NCBI RefSeq assembly: GCF_001625305.1
Contig: NW_017803859.1
Span: 165,456-229,455, forward strand
Origin: Branchiostoma belcheri
Taxonomy: Eukaryota; Chordata; Leptocardii; Amphioxiformes; Branchiostomatidae
DNA: 64,000 nucleotides
Direction: 5' to 3'
Shown: piece after piece, positions 35,886 through 45,960 of the stretch
Position numbering within the stretch: the first letter of the stretch is position 1
Layout: every line of letters begins with the position of its first letter
The notes under the pieces: generated by a model
Told to the model about the DNA's origin: nothing
What the model saw: the letters and a program-made list of their open reading frames with translations, nothing else
Database searches by the model: none
Program-made: the position numbers and the translations under genes

Positions 35886-36730
35886 ATGGAGAAAAAGACG
35901 GCTTACTGCCTGTTGTTCCTGGTGCTCCTGGTCCCTTACACCACCCTGGGCGCCATCGTGAAGAGGGCCCCACCGAAGAAGGGGACGGAGGCCCGTCAGT
36001 TGGCCATACCGGCTGTCTACTTCGGCGCCGCGGTGGCTCCTGCCGTGTGGCAATTCCTGGTGGCCGCTTATGGAGCTGCTGCCGTGGCGGCTGCGGGAGT
36101 TACTGTCTCCAGTATCCTTTTCGCCTCGTTAGTTTTCTTTAAATACAAGAAGTCACATCTTCACACCTAACTTCGATGCATTGTACATAAAATGGCAGTC
36201 GTGGTAAAGCGCTCATTGATTCTTGGAGTATTCCTCACTGTGTTACGTCATTAGCATTGTACACCGTTATAAATAAAATGAATATCTTAGTTTCTAATGT
36301 TGTAATCTTTACACAGTATTATGCATAGAATATGCATACATATGCCGGGAAAGTAAGACCATTTTTTTGTTGTTGTTGTTGTTGTTGTTGTAAAAAGAAA
36401 CCCTTAAATTCCAACGCAACCTCGTCAAGTTTAGGAAGGCAAAGTCACCTAGTAAGAAATCATTTCACTTCTTTCTTCTTTTTCAATATCAATATCAGTA
36501 CCATATGTATCGATGGCGAGTGGAAACCATGAAGCTTAAGATGAAATGTTGATTTTATAAGCTGTACCTTGACTGCTGCACCAGACCACAACAGCCACTC
36601 CTGTGGGGGCCTCGGGATCGAAGGGCATTGTCGCGCCGAATGCCAGGAAAACGAGTTTGTCGACGACTATTACTCGGTCGTCTGTCACCAAGACGCAGGG
36701 TACAAATGCTGCCGCCAAGAGGAAATGTGA
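35886..36730 (+). CDS. Big defensin, copy C (two exons, inverted)
   Basis: Inverted third copy. Exon 1 is 35886-36111 (ATG 35886; upstream in-frame ATG 35871), exon 2 is 36585-36730, intron 36112-36584 with GT/AG ends and the same phase. The coding region is intact at about 123 aa, with all six cysteines and the 8, 3, 13, 7, 0 spacing. Protein differences from A and B: Ile for Val at residue 24, Val for Ile at 74, Glu for Ala two residues after the third cysteine, Asp at the position that is Gly in A and Glu in B, and Gln for Pro near the end. The in-frame extension through the intron seen in A and B is broken here by a stop about 20 codons past the donor (36168). AATAAA at 37129-37134 is a possible poly(A) signal. 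Confidence 0.9.
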
Positions 36731-37429
36731 AAGGTGCATCCGGATATTTTACATGAATGTATGGGCAAAGTGCCGTCTATGTTAATGTTATGTAGTTAAT
36801 AAGATAGAATTTTCGTCCGCTCAGTAGAAGAGAGTTAATTGACCGCCGAGCCATGTCAACTTGTCACATGTTATTGCATGTATCACATGAAAGAGATGTG
36901 TGGCATCAACACATATGTACACTCTCACATACACTGTGCATTCGATTGAAAGAGAGAGCAATCATTGACTAACTTTTGCATTGCCTAACGTTTTTGTTGC
37001 TCCCATGTTTTCAGCTGACGGCCACGCCACTGCAGATGACCTAACTCTGCACCCGGCAGTTGTCCACGCCTCTGCGCTGTGCTCGCGATGACATCATAGT
37101 CACACGAGTAGAATTGACAGAAAATTAGAATAAAGTTCATGCATATGACTTCTATTTCGTCATTGTTTTCTTATAACCAGTATGGCAGGTAGGAAAAGGT
37201 GTGCATGTGTGTTTAGAATCAGAGTCTCTACTGGTGTAATGACCAAGTGAGTAGAGTGCTCGCCTTGCCGCAAGTCCGATCTCCGACCGAGTCGTACCGA
37301 AGACTTTAAACATGGTACGCTCGTACATGCTGCTTTTTCTGCTTGGCCCTCAGCATGTGGGAAAGAGTATGGGAGTTAAACACACAGTACTACCAGTGGA
37401 CCTGCCCCCTTGCTGTAGTGATTGTAAGA

Positions 37430-37892
37430 ACTATTATATAAAACACTGTAATTATAGAATGTCCTCCTTACTTATGCAAATTAGGTCCTCATTTGCATAT
37501 TTTGCATTTTATTATGTACAACTCTCTCTCAGCTACCTACACATAAAATATGATGAAAATACGTTGTTCCTATTTGGACTTATTGGTTTTTAAAGATTTC
37601 GCCAGAAAGTCCCCTGTAGTTCCAAAACAAGCTGCTAGGGGGACCAAATTCACATCACTTATTCCTGACAGGAAAAGCTATCTGTCTTTTAAACGTCAAG
37701 ACCATAACATGTTCAGGACAGAAGATACAAAACCGGAAGTTCTGCTGCAGTACCAAGATCACCCACCAGGAGGCTCATATTTGACCTTGATCTTTGTCTT
37801 TCTAAGAATTACCAGCATACCAAATATCATCACAATCCATAAAGGCGTTATGAAGTTATGCTGACTACATCATTGCGGAAACTCACACAGAA
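37430..37892 (-). repeat. Dispersed repeat bordering copy C
   Basis: Inverted partner of 27671-28137. The palindrome match stops near 37892, and GGTAGGAAAAGGTGTGTGTG follows, which repeats the junction sequence seen near 37191, so another rearrangement edge may lie here. Confidence 0.7.
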
Positions 37893-37954
37893 AGGTGAGG
37901 TAGGAAAAGGTGTGTGTGTGTGTGTGTGTGTGTGTATGCGCGCGTGTGTGTGTG

Positions 37955-38775
37955 TATATGAATGGTTTATTCATTGTGCGAATATAAACTCGTCGCAGCC
38001 TTTAGCTGAATTGTGAGTTCATGTACATATACAAATTGCACAGGTTGACATAAACAATCAAGGTGACAATACATATTAAAAAGATGAAATACATGATTAA
38101 AAATCGTAATGCATATATAAAAAGGTACAATTACATATTTAAAAGATATAAATTAATTATCAAAGATCAATTAATAATCTAAATGCCATCGTTTAACAGG
38201 TTAACGATATACGGTAGAGGGCTATTTTGGTAGCGTTTAGTACGTGCTGGCAATGGGTCGTATTTGTGACTTTGTCTGGTAGCCCTCCCACTGACTTTGC
38301 CCCTTTGTTGAGGTAACCACTGTTTGTAAGTGTCAGACTTGGACAGGGTCTTGCCGAACTTGTAGCACAGGGTTTCCCGTCTGTCATGCAGAGTTTGTAG
38401 GTTCAGGGTTTTGCATGACTGGTCGTAGGGTAGGTTGTGGCCAAGAATGATTTTGGTTGCGCGTTTCTGGATCCTTTCGATCTTGCGTCGTTGCGTTGTC
38501 GTGAGACCTGGGTGCCATACAGGAGCCCCATATTCCAATACAGGGCGAATAAAGCATGTGTATACTGTTACAAGGTCATCTGCAGGCACGTTGAATTGTC
38601 GGAGACGGCATAACAGGTGAAGTCTTTGGCCCCCTTCTTTAGTTACCTCTGCAACGTGAGTGTCCCATCTCAGGTCTGACTGGAACGTAATGCCAAGACA
38701 CTTTGCGGATTTTACGACCTCGAGTACGTGACCGTTGATGCTGAGGGGGGGTGGTGGGGAAGGGTTGCGGCGTGT
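37955..38775 (-). pseudogene. 5'-truncated CR1/L2-like retrotransposon
   Basis: The minus-strand frame encodes the C-terminal part of an RT protein: INGHVLEVVKSAKCLGITF, then FIRPVLEYGAPVWHPGLT, QRRKIERIQKRATKIILG and a stop at 38179. The 3' UTR runs to about 37962 with AACCATTCATATACACAC. The catalytic RT core is missing. A CA microsatellite marks the 5' break near 38775. Confidence 0.8.
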
Positions 38776-39095
38776 GTGTGTGTGTGTGTGTGTGGGTAAC
38801 TTCTATCCCCGTAAACAACAATTACAATCAATCAATCAATCAATCTAGTGGTTTATTAATAAAACAAGGAATTTGCAGCCACAGGCTGAATTACATCCTG
38901 TTGTACAATTAATTCATTTTAAAATTCATTAGTATACAGTAAAAATCATCATAGTTATTTACAATTATTAGCATTAAAACTTGGTTACACTTTAAGATCT
39001 AAAACACTGATTGATTTACAAAATTGCTACAGGAGGGACAACATTACTTTGACGTTCACTTAACAGACATTACATACAGATAACAATTCATGTAC

Positions 39096-39480
39096 TTATA
39101 GATGATTATTTAAAAGGGATATCATATATGGGATACTGCTGTTCTTATAGCGTTCGGTTCTAGCCTTGGGATAGTCAAGTAGATTGCTGGAGCGTGTGGT
39201 TCGTCCAGTAGTGTTCCCACGTGTGGGTGGTAGCCAACTGCGGAATTCTTTGGAACTAACAAGTTTCTTAGCGAAGTCTAGAGTGAGGTCGTCTCGTCGC
39301 TGTTCAAGTGTAGGTATGTCCAGAATCATGCAAGCCTCGCGATACGATGTATAGGCTGGGCCCAGGATTATTCGACACGCCCGTTTCTGTATGAACTCAA
39401 TTCTGCGTCGCTGTTTGATGGTCAGTCCTGCATGCCAGGCGGGCGCTCCATACTCACAACTTGGGCGCACAAACTCGGTT
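39096..39480 (-). CDS. C-terminal segment of the retrotransposon RT protein
   Basis: The minus frame reads FVRPSCEYGAPAWHAGLT, QRRRIEFIQKRACRIILG and ends at the stop codon at 39096-39098 after IPYMISLLNN. It aligns with the tail of the related element at 38179-38589. It continues the large ORF at 40443-42977 after a loss of about five codons plus an interruption. The homology begins abruptly at 39480; before it the sequence is unrelated. Confidence 0.75.
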
Positions 39481-39851
39481 GGGTTAAGGCAGCCTATGGC
39501 CAACTATGATTAGTATTTCATACATATGGCTGTAACTTTTGATAGCTTGGTCGCACCACAACTTAACTTCACACAGTTCTAGTAGTACTTGAAACACATT
39601 GAATAAAGGTTATTTGTTTTTACTACTTCTGAATTTTTGGGTTAAAAATCAACATTTTGGTTTAAAAAAAGCTGTTTTCTTCATGTCTTTACGCGCAAGT
39701 GGTAACAACACCTTTCATCATGATATTTTACAAGTAGAAGGCCAACCCCCTATTTATTATTTTTGTCCGAGGCTATTTTGTTTTAAATTGACAGTTACAT
39801 TGTTTTTTGGGTCCAAAAACGAACAGAAACAGCTATTTTTCTTGTCATTTA

Positions 39852-40442
39852 NNNNNNNNNNNNNNNNNNNNNNNNNNNNNNNNNNNNNNNNNNNNNNNNN
39901 NNNNNNNNNNNNNNNNNNNNNNNNNNNNNNNNNNNNNNNNNNNNNNNNNNNNNNNNNNNNNNNNNNNNNNNNNNNNNNNNNNNNNNNNNNNNNNNNNNNN
40001 NNNNNNNNNNNNNNNNNNNNNNNNNNNNNNNNNNNNNNNNNNNNNNNNNNNNNNNNNNNNNNNNNNNNNNNNNNNNNNNNNNNNNNNNNNNNNNNNNNNN
40101 NNNNNNNNNNNNNNNNNNNNNNNNNNNNNNNNNNNNNNNNNNNNNNNNNNNNNNNNNNNNNNNNNNNNNNNNNNNNNNNNNNNNNNNNNNNNNNNNNNNN
40201 NNNNNNNNNNNNNNNNNNNNNNNNNNNNNNNNNNNNNNNNNNNNNNNNNNNNNNNNNNNNNNNNNNNNNNNNNNNNNNNNNNNNNNNNNNNNNNNNNNNN
40301 NNNNNNNNNNNNNNNNNNNNNNNNNNNNNNNNNNNNNNNNNNNNNNNNNNNNNNNNNNNNNNNNNNNNNNNNNNNNNNNNNNNNNNNNNNNNNNNNNNNN
40401 NNNNNNNNNNNNNNNNNNNNNNNNNNNNNNNNNNNNNNNNNN
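39852..40442. other. Assembly gap (591 N)
   Basis: A run of N. It lies inside the retrotransposon ORF, next to about 370 bases of sequence (39481-39851) that do not belong to it. Long frames running through the N are artefacts. Confidence 0.99.
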
Positions 40443-42977
40443 TAGATCATCGCGAGATAGACAGAATCGTTTGAGTTGTTTTAGCATAAATAGTTTTCTG
40501 TTGCCTTGTTTGACAATATGGTCCACATGTGCAGTCCAACCAAGATCGGCCTGGAGGTACAGACCAAGCAGTTTCACTGTCTTCACCTCAGCTAACGGTT
40601 CACCGGCGATGGAAAGGGTTGGTAGCGGTGGTGGTGTTTTTAGGAAGCACACGTGCATGACTTTGCACTTTTTTGGGTGTAACTGCATGTTTCTTGATGT
40701 TGCCCATTCGTCGAGGTGGTCAAGGTCAGTTTGTATGGTAGACGCGTCCCCGATCATCCTGCTCTCAGCTAAGTTAAAGTCATCAACAAATTTCCATCGC
40801 TTAGCTGAGGCGTACTCACATGCGCTGTTTAATAAGGCGAGGAAAATCAGGGGTCCAAGGACGGTTCCTTGTGGTAGCCCGCAGCTGGTCTCCCTCCAGT
40901 CCGAGTAAGTTCCCTTGTATGACACTCTCTGCTTTCTGGCGGTGAGAAAGGAACGTAACCATCGAGCTAATGAGCTTCTTAGACCCAACTCGAGTAGGCT
41001 TGAGACGGCTAAAGTATGATTGACCCGGTCAAATGCTTTAGCGAAGTCAGTTGTGACCAATGTTGTGATTGTTCCTCTCTTGTCTGCGGTCTTGGCCAGT
41101 TTGTTAACTATGTCTACGAGACAATGTGTTGTTGAACGTTCGGGAAGACATCCAAACTGGTTTGGGTCAATCATGGGTTTGATGTCGGTATATAGTTGTG
41201 ATGAAATAAAGGTTTCAGCAACCTTGGCTAGAGTAGGTGTCAGGGATATTGGCCTTAGGTCATTGATGGACGGCGGGCGCGTTTTGGGTAAAGGTACAAT
41301 GTTTGCCTGCTTCCACTGTTCCGGGACAACCCCCTCACATAGTGTGGCGTTCAGAATGGATGTTAATGGGGTTGAGATTTCGTAGGCAAAGCACTTGATG
41401 ATCCTATTGGGGAGTCCATCTGGTCCCGCAGCCTTTCTTACTTTAATGCGTTGTAGCCTATCGTACACTTGCCATGGTTGTATCTCGTCTACAGGTCTTG
41501 ACGGGAGATATGAAGGCAGACTGGTTGTGTCCAGAGGGTCTAATGAGCACGTGATGGTGCACAGAGCGTCGTTTACTGCATTGGCGATGGCCTTCTTGTC
41601 CTCAGGTGGCGTTCCATCGACGTGGAGAGTGAGTCCAGCTCCCTGCGTGTTAGTCATGGCCTTGATCTGGTGATACCATTTTGAGGGGTTTTCTTTTTTC
41701 ATATTGTTCACTTTGTTTTTGTAGAAGTTTTCCTTTGCCTTTTTGATTTCTTGTTGTACCTTGTTACGGAGTGACTTGTACTTGTCGTGATCTCGTGCTT
41801 TAAAAGCTTGTTGTCGATGTTGGATGAGGGTCTTAATTCTCGGACTTATCCAAGGTTTGTCGCTGGTATGAAGTTTGATAGTTTTTAGGGGAAAGTACTG
41901 GTCGATCTTGTCGTGTATTGTCTGGTAGAAGGCGTCTGTCTTTGCCTGAGCACTAATGGCTGATAAGACTTCAGTCCAGTCGTGACGTACCAACCATTGG
42001 CCGAATAATCTGATGCTCGAATCAGGCATAGGTCTCGCTATTTTGGTCCTTTTTCTGTCCACGTTACCTTGGACTTTAGGCTGTAGGCTGAGGATGGCGT
42101 GGTCACTTGAGCCTAGTGGTGGTAGCAAGGAGGGTCGGAGGTACATGTGCCCAAGGTTAGTGATAACCAAGTCCAAAGTGGCGTCCAATCGTGTAGGTAC
42201 ATCCACAACTTGCTGAAGCTGGTTACCGCGACAGAGATCTTGGACGTCAGCACGATTAAAATCCCCGGCAATGCAAATTCCCACATTAGGAGTGTCGGAT
42301 CGTATTTGGTCAACTACAGTGCACAGGTGATCGATCATAGCGTTACTGTGTGGAGATGCTGGAGGAATATATACTGCACATACCACGGTGTTAGGCACTT
42401 GTCTGGGAAGGCGAGCAGGACGGGTCTTGACCCACAGGCACTCGAGATCATCAGGGACGGTGGCGTCGATAACACTGGCATGAATGCTATGGCGCACGTA
42501 GACTGCGACTCCTCCCCCATTTCTGCCGCTGCGTGGTTTCGAAAAGAGGTGAAAGTTATCGATGTCCCACTGTGCGTCAGGTAATTCCGAATCGAACCAT
42601 GTCTCGGAAACAATGGCAATGTGGACGTTCTTTGTGTGTAAGATCACTTGGAATTCATCCATCTTATTTCGCAGTGAGCGGGCATTACATATCAGAATGT
42701 TCGGCATGGGGAAGGGCTTGATATGATTACCGCCACTTACCGCGGCCGCGTCCAATGGTGGATCATCCTTCCTGATTGCGTTGACATTAATCAGATACCG
42801 ATGATGCCTTGATTTGCATGTGAAGCCTGTATCAGGCTGTTGACGTGGAAAACGATGGCTTACAATTGTGGAAATCTTACGTGGAAAATGTCTCCCCGCC
42901 TTTGTCCCCCGTGGTCTGCTTCGCATCTTGAGGATCCCATTCATGAGCAGTCTACGATCTTCAAGGTCACACACCAT
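40443..42977 (-). CDS. Endonuclease-reverse transcriptase of non-LTR retrotransposon
   Basis: About 845 codons open from the ATG at 42977 to the gap. The N-terminal half is an APE-type endonuclease: ILICNARSLRNKMDEF, SETWFDSELPD, NGGGVAVYVR, AGDFNRADV and GSSDHAIL. The RT half has KAAGPDGLPN, LRPISLTP, NQFGCLPERST, the catalytic TTDFAKAFDRVNH, SCGLPQGTVLGPLIF and FVDDFN in place of the more usual YxDD. It copies element RNA into nicked chromosomal DNA. Layout suits the CR1/L2 group, but ORF1 was not found. The absence of stops or frameshifts over 2.5 kb suggests a young copy. Confidence 0.88.
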
Positions 42978-43139
42978 GACGGCAGTAGGTTCGTTACATG
43001 TTACATATCCACTATAAAACGGGGCATAAATATACAGTCCCGAAATCTGTTAATATGATGTCTAAAATTTTCAGCAATCGTTGTGATCACCGTGCGTAAT
43101 ATACATTATATATTTCCCCCGAGGGGTTGGAATATAAGA

Positions 43140-43216
43140 TGCCTTACGTCAATGATGGTTAGACATCCAGGTAATACGATAGGCCCAAAAGCAGTTACTC
43201 AAGCAACTGGATATGG
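43140..43216. repeat. Dispersed repeat with GTTACTCAAGCAACTGGATA
   Basis: GGTTAGACATCCAGGTAATA and AAAAGCAGTTACTCAAGCAA occur here and again, inverted, at about 49790-49885. It lies upstream of the GPCR gene. Confidence 0.7.
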
Positions 43217-43310
43217 TTTTGGAAACATAAGATACCTTGTTTTTACTTTTTACTGAACAGGAAGGTGCGCTAATCCTTTGGACACTCGAAGTGATCGCTT
43301 AAGCATCAGT

Positions 43311-44570
43311 ATGGCAGAAGGAGACAGCCGTCCGTCGGTAGAGGATCGTACGAATCATATTCTAGCCGTTAGCTCGTCATCTCGTGATCTCCAGACAGTG
43401 TATCTGGTCATCGCCCTAGTGGTGTCAGTGGGGTGCGGTCTGCTTCTGATCTTCTTGGTTTGGAAGAAAGAGTATCTGCAGAAGCCCAGCCACTACCTAC
43501 GGTGTAACCTGGCGGTAGACGACATCATCTTCACCGGCGGACTGATCCCCATCCAGATCTACAGACTTTTTCAGCAAGACGTCGAGAGCGAACAGCTACT
43601 GTGTTCGGCAAAAGCATTGCTGTTGGCCGCATGTCTGGTTTCTATGCTGGGTACGTACCTTATGATGGCGATAGACTTGTACTATTGCATCTGCCATCCC
43701 CTACACTACCATGGCAAAGTCACAACAAAACGTGTGATGTGTGGCATTTTGGCGAGTAGAGTCATTTCCCTGATCTTGGGACTAGGACCTGTGGTGTTCA
43801 GCGGACTGCCTAATCTTAATGCCAACCTACAGTGTGAGCTAGAACCGACAAACAGTGCCAGCGTAGCCGCCATCCTCAGAACCATCGTTCTGTTTGTTGC
43901 CATCCTTATTGGTTTTACCATCCTCATACTCTACTACTTCGTCCTCAAGGAAGCCAGAAAACAACAGGCAATATATGAGAATCGCAACATGTGGATATTC
44001 CAGACCAAGGCATTCCGAAAAATGGCCCCGCATGCTATTATTTTGGCTGTGTCCGGTGCCACGAGCTTCTTTCAGGTCGCTATGGTACGAAATGTGATCA
44101 GTATGGAGGAAAAGGCATCACCTGCCATGATTGTCACTGAACGCGTGGCCACCCTGCTGCAGTTTACCCTGTCATCAATGGCTAACCCTATCATCTACAG
44201 CTTTCGCCTTCCAGAGTTTCGCAAAGCCTGTAAAGAACTGTGTGGGTTGCCAACCAGCGTACGACGACAGCAGGACATAAACACGACCGTTTATTCTCTC
44301 GCCCAAGCTTCAAGCGGTTCTGTCACAAGCTTAGAGATGGAGAACGGCACACTCCCCGACAAAATCACAACACAGGCAGACATTGAAATCAAGCAAGCTC
44401 CCAGTTGTACGTACGGGCGACCGAAACAGAACGCTATACGGACCAAGTTACGTGCTGCACCCACGCATGTTCCTGAATGCAGCGGTGATGCCGTGGCTGA
44501 AACCATTCCTGGTCAGACCAACTCGGAGGCCGAGCCAGTACACCTCTCGACTTTGATTTCTATCGTCTAG
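43311..44570 (+). CDS. Rhodopsin-class G protein-coupled receptor, single exon
   Basis: 419 aa seven-helix plasma-membrane receptor, ligand unknown. The first in-frame ATG is 43311; the frame is open further upstream to 43257 across an acceptor-like CTGAACAG, so a spliced upstream exon cannot be excluded. Helices lie at about residues 30-51, 61-85, 97-123, 141-164, 186-211, 237-260 and 274-297. Cys98 (start of TM3) and Cys175 (second extracellular loop) can form the usual disulphide. TM7 ends NPIIY (292-296), then FRLPEFRKACKELC as helix 8. Unusual: TM3 ends DLYYC rather than DRY, and TM6 has no CWxP. The TM7 end and the I-D-x-Y/RYH context recall the melanocortin/cannabinoid/EDG group, but that is weak. 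The long C-terminal tail is Ser/Thr-rich. Expression cannot be inferred. Confidence 0.85.
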   Translation: MAEGDSRPSVEDRTNHILAVSSSSRDLQTVYLVIALVVSVGCGLLLIFLVWKKEYLQKPSHYLRCNLAVDDIIFTGGLIPIQIYRLFQQDVESEQLLCSAKALLLAACLVSMLGTYLMMAIDLYYCICHPLHYHGKVTTKRVMCGILASRVISLILGLGPVVFSGLPNLNANLQCELEPTNSASVAAILRTIVLFVAILIGFTILILYYFVLKEARKQQAIYENRNMWIFQTKAFRKMAPHAIILAVSGATSFFQVAMVRNVISMEEKASPAMIVTERVATLLQFTLSSMANPIIYSFRLPEFRKACKELCGLPTSVRRQQDINTTVYSLAQASSGSVTSLEMENGTLPDKITTQADIEIKQAPSCTYGRPKQNAIRTKLRAAPTHVPECSGDAVAETIPGQTNSEAEPVHLSTLISIV

Positions 44571-45704
44571 TATTGTGTGAACGATGTCGTTTTGTAGCGC
44601 TTACTTCTCAACATGACTCAGACAGAAGATCGACTAATGAAAACTTAATTAAGAGAAGGGACTGGAACTGGAATGAGCAGTCAGAGTTGAAATACTAACC
44701 TGGTGAAACAAAACCATCGAAAGGGCACAGGAAATTTAGAAAGAGACTTTGTACATGGATGACTGCGTTTCACACAAGAAACGGTCGACGTACTTTGACA
44801 ATACTGTACTGTTTTTGCTGTTGCAAGTAAAAAAATACAGTAAAATAGAGATAGAAACATGTGCAATATTTCCATTTTTATTTGCACCGACAGAGGCCAT
44901 ATATATTTGCACATGAAAAATAATTTCGGTTGTGCAAGGAAGGGAAACCGAGGTTTACCGGGTGTATTTTCTTTCCAACAGAAATGAATATGAAGATCAC
45001 GTAATTATAAAGAAAACTCCATCTAAATCCCAGGACAATCTCTGGGTGCGAGTAGATCGCAGACTATTAGGACTACCTAATAATACCTAGTTCATCCGCT
45101 CTGCAAATATAAACCCCTGCTCTTCCATCACGCAAAGTAACACAGGAAACCACTTACAGAGATGTATTAGAGATTTTAGAACATAAAATCTCTAATTATT
45201 TTACGTGCAAACAAGGGATAAACTGCTCGGGGTAATCTGTCGCCACTGTAGCGTACAAAATTTTAATAACAACATACTTTAATACTGCGTATCAAATTAT
45301 TAATAAATTACAACCATTTGACATAGAACAGCCTTTATACAAAACTGCGGGTAATTAAGTACACACTAATTTCACCTTATAAAAAAGGCAGGCATTTCTC
45401 CACAGCAAAGACTGCTAATATTGTGATCTTGGTGTTTCTGTTCTTAATCTAAACATCTGGTAAACGTATCATGATTATAGAATGGTATTTCATTTTAATA
45501 TTCACTTTGAAAATAGAATAACAAGAATTGAGGACGAGGGTTACCTTGTTGTTCAATGTTTATTGAATTAAATACCATCTATAATTCTAATACAAGACAA
45601 GTTTGCGTGATTTAGACATTAAATTAAGAAAAAAAAAACATCCGTATTGCCTGTAAAACTAGACAATCCATGTACTATTGCCTACATCTTTTAATACACC
45701 TATT
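44571..45704. other. 3' flank of the GPCR gene, no gene seen
   Basis: AT-rich sequence. No clear poly(A) signal close to the stop codon and no recognisable coding or repeat content. Confidence 0.5.
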
Positions 45705-45960
45705 ACGTTGATACACGTGACAGCTTTGCACCAATCATGTTGTCGGTTTGCTTGCTTACTTGCTTGCTTATTTGTGTAAGGATAAGATTGGTACACGTGA
45801 CGAATTTGCACCATGCAATGATGTGTCAGTTTACAGACCTATATTTGCATAAGAATAGGCGTCGGTACACGTGACAGCTTAGTACCAATCATGACATCGT
45901 TTCAAGAATAACATTTGCATAAGGATCGTGATTTGGTACACGTTACAGCTCGTCACCCAT
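45705..45960. repeat. Tandem repeat with GGTACACGTGACAG (E-box) in each unit
   Basis: Four degenerate units of about 72-80 bases at about 45709, 45790, 45862 and 45936. Three keep the CACGTG core; the fourth has CACGTT. TTGCATAAGGAT-like sequence recurs between them. Confidence 0.7.

Larger units (their letters stand above)
27671..37892. repeat. Large inverted repeat (palindrome) of the defensin locus
   Basis: Left arm about 27671-32094 (copy B), spacer about 32095-32577, right arm about 32578-37892 (copy C). Arm matches can be followed through the flanking repeat, the defensin gene, a SINE, the CACT/GAGT microsatellite and to the edge of the spacer. The right arm is longer mainly because of a ~0.8 kb insertion at about 34366-35187. 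Arms look well above 90% identical by eye. Confidence 0.92.
38823..43135 (-). mobile_element. CR1/L2-like non-LTR retrotransposon, interrupted
   Basis: From a 5' end near 43.1 kb to a 3' tail of (ATTG)n at about 38823-38845 preceded by CAGCCTGTGGCTGCAAATTCC. It holds one large ORF (42977 to the gap) and a C-terminal segment at 39096-39480. About 960 bases (some real sequence plus 591 N) separate the two parts, where only a handful of codons seem to be missing. No target duplication could be assigned. Confidence 0.8.

Noticed and set aside
39599-40474. Long frames through the N run
   Set aside because: Artefact of the assembly gap.
43278-43310. Upstream extension of the GPCR frame
   Set aside because: Begins with TTG; first ATG in frame is 43311.
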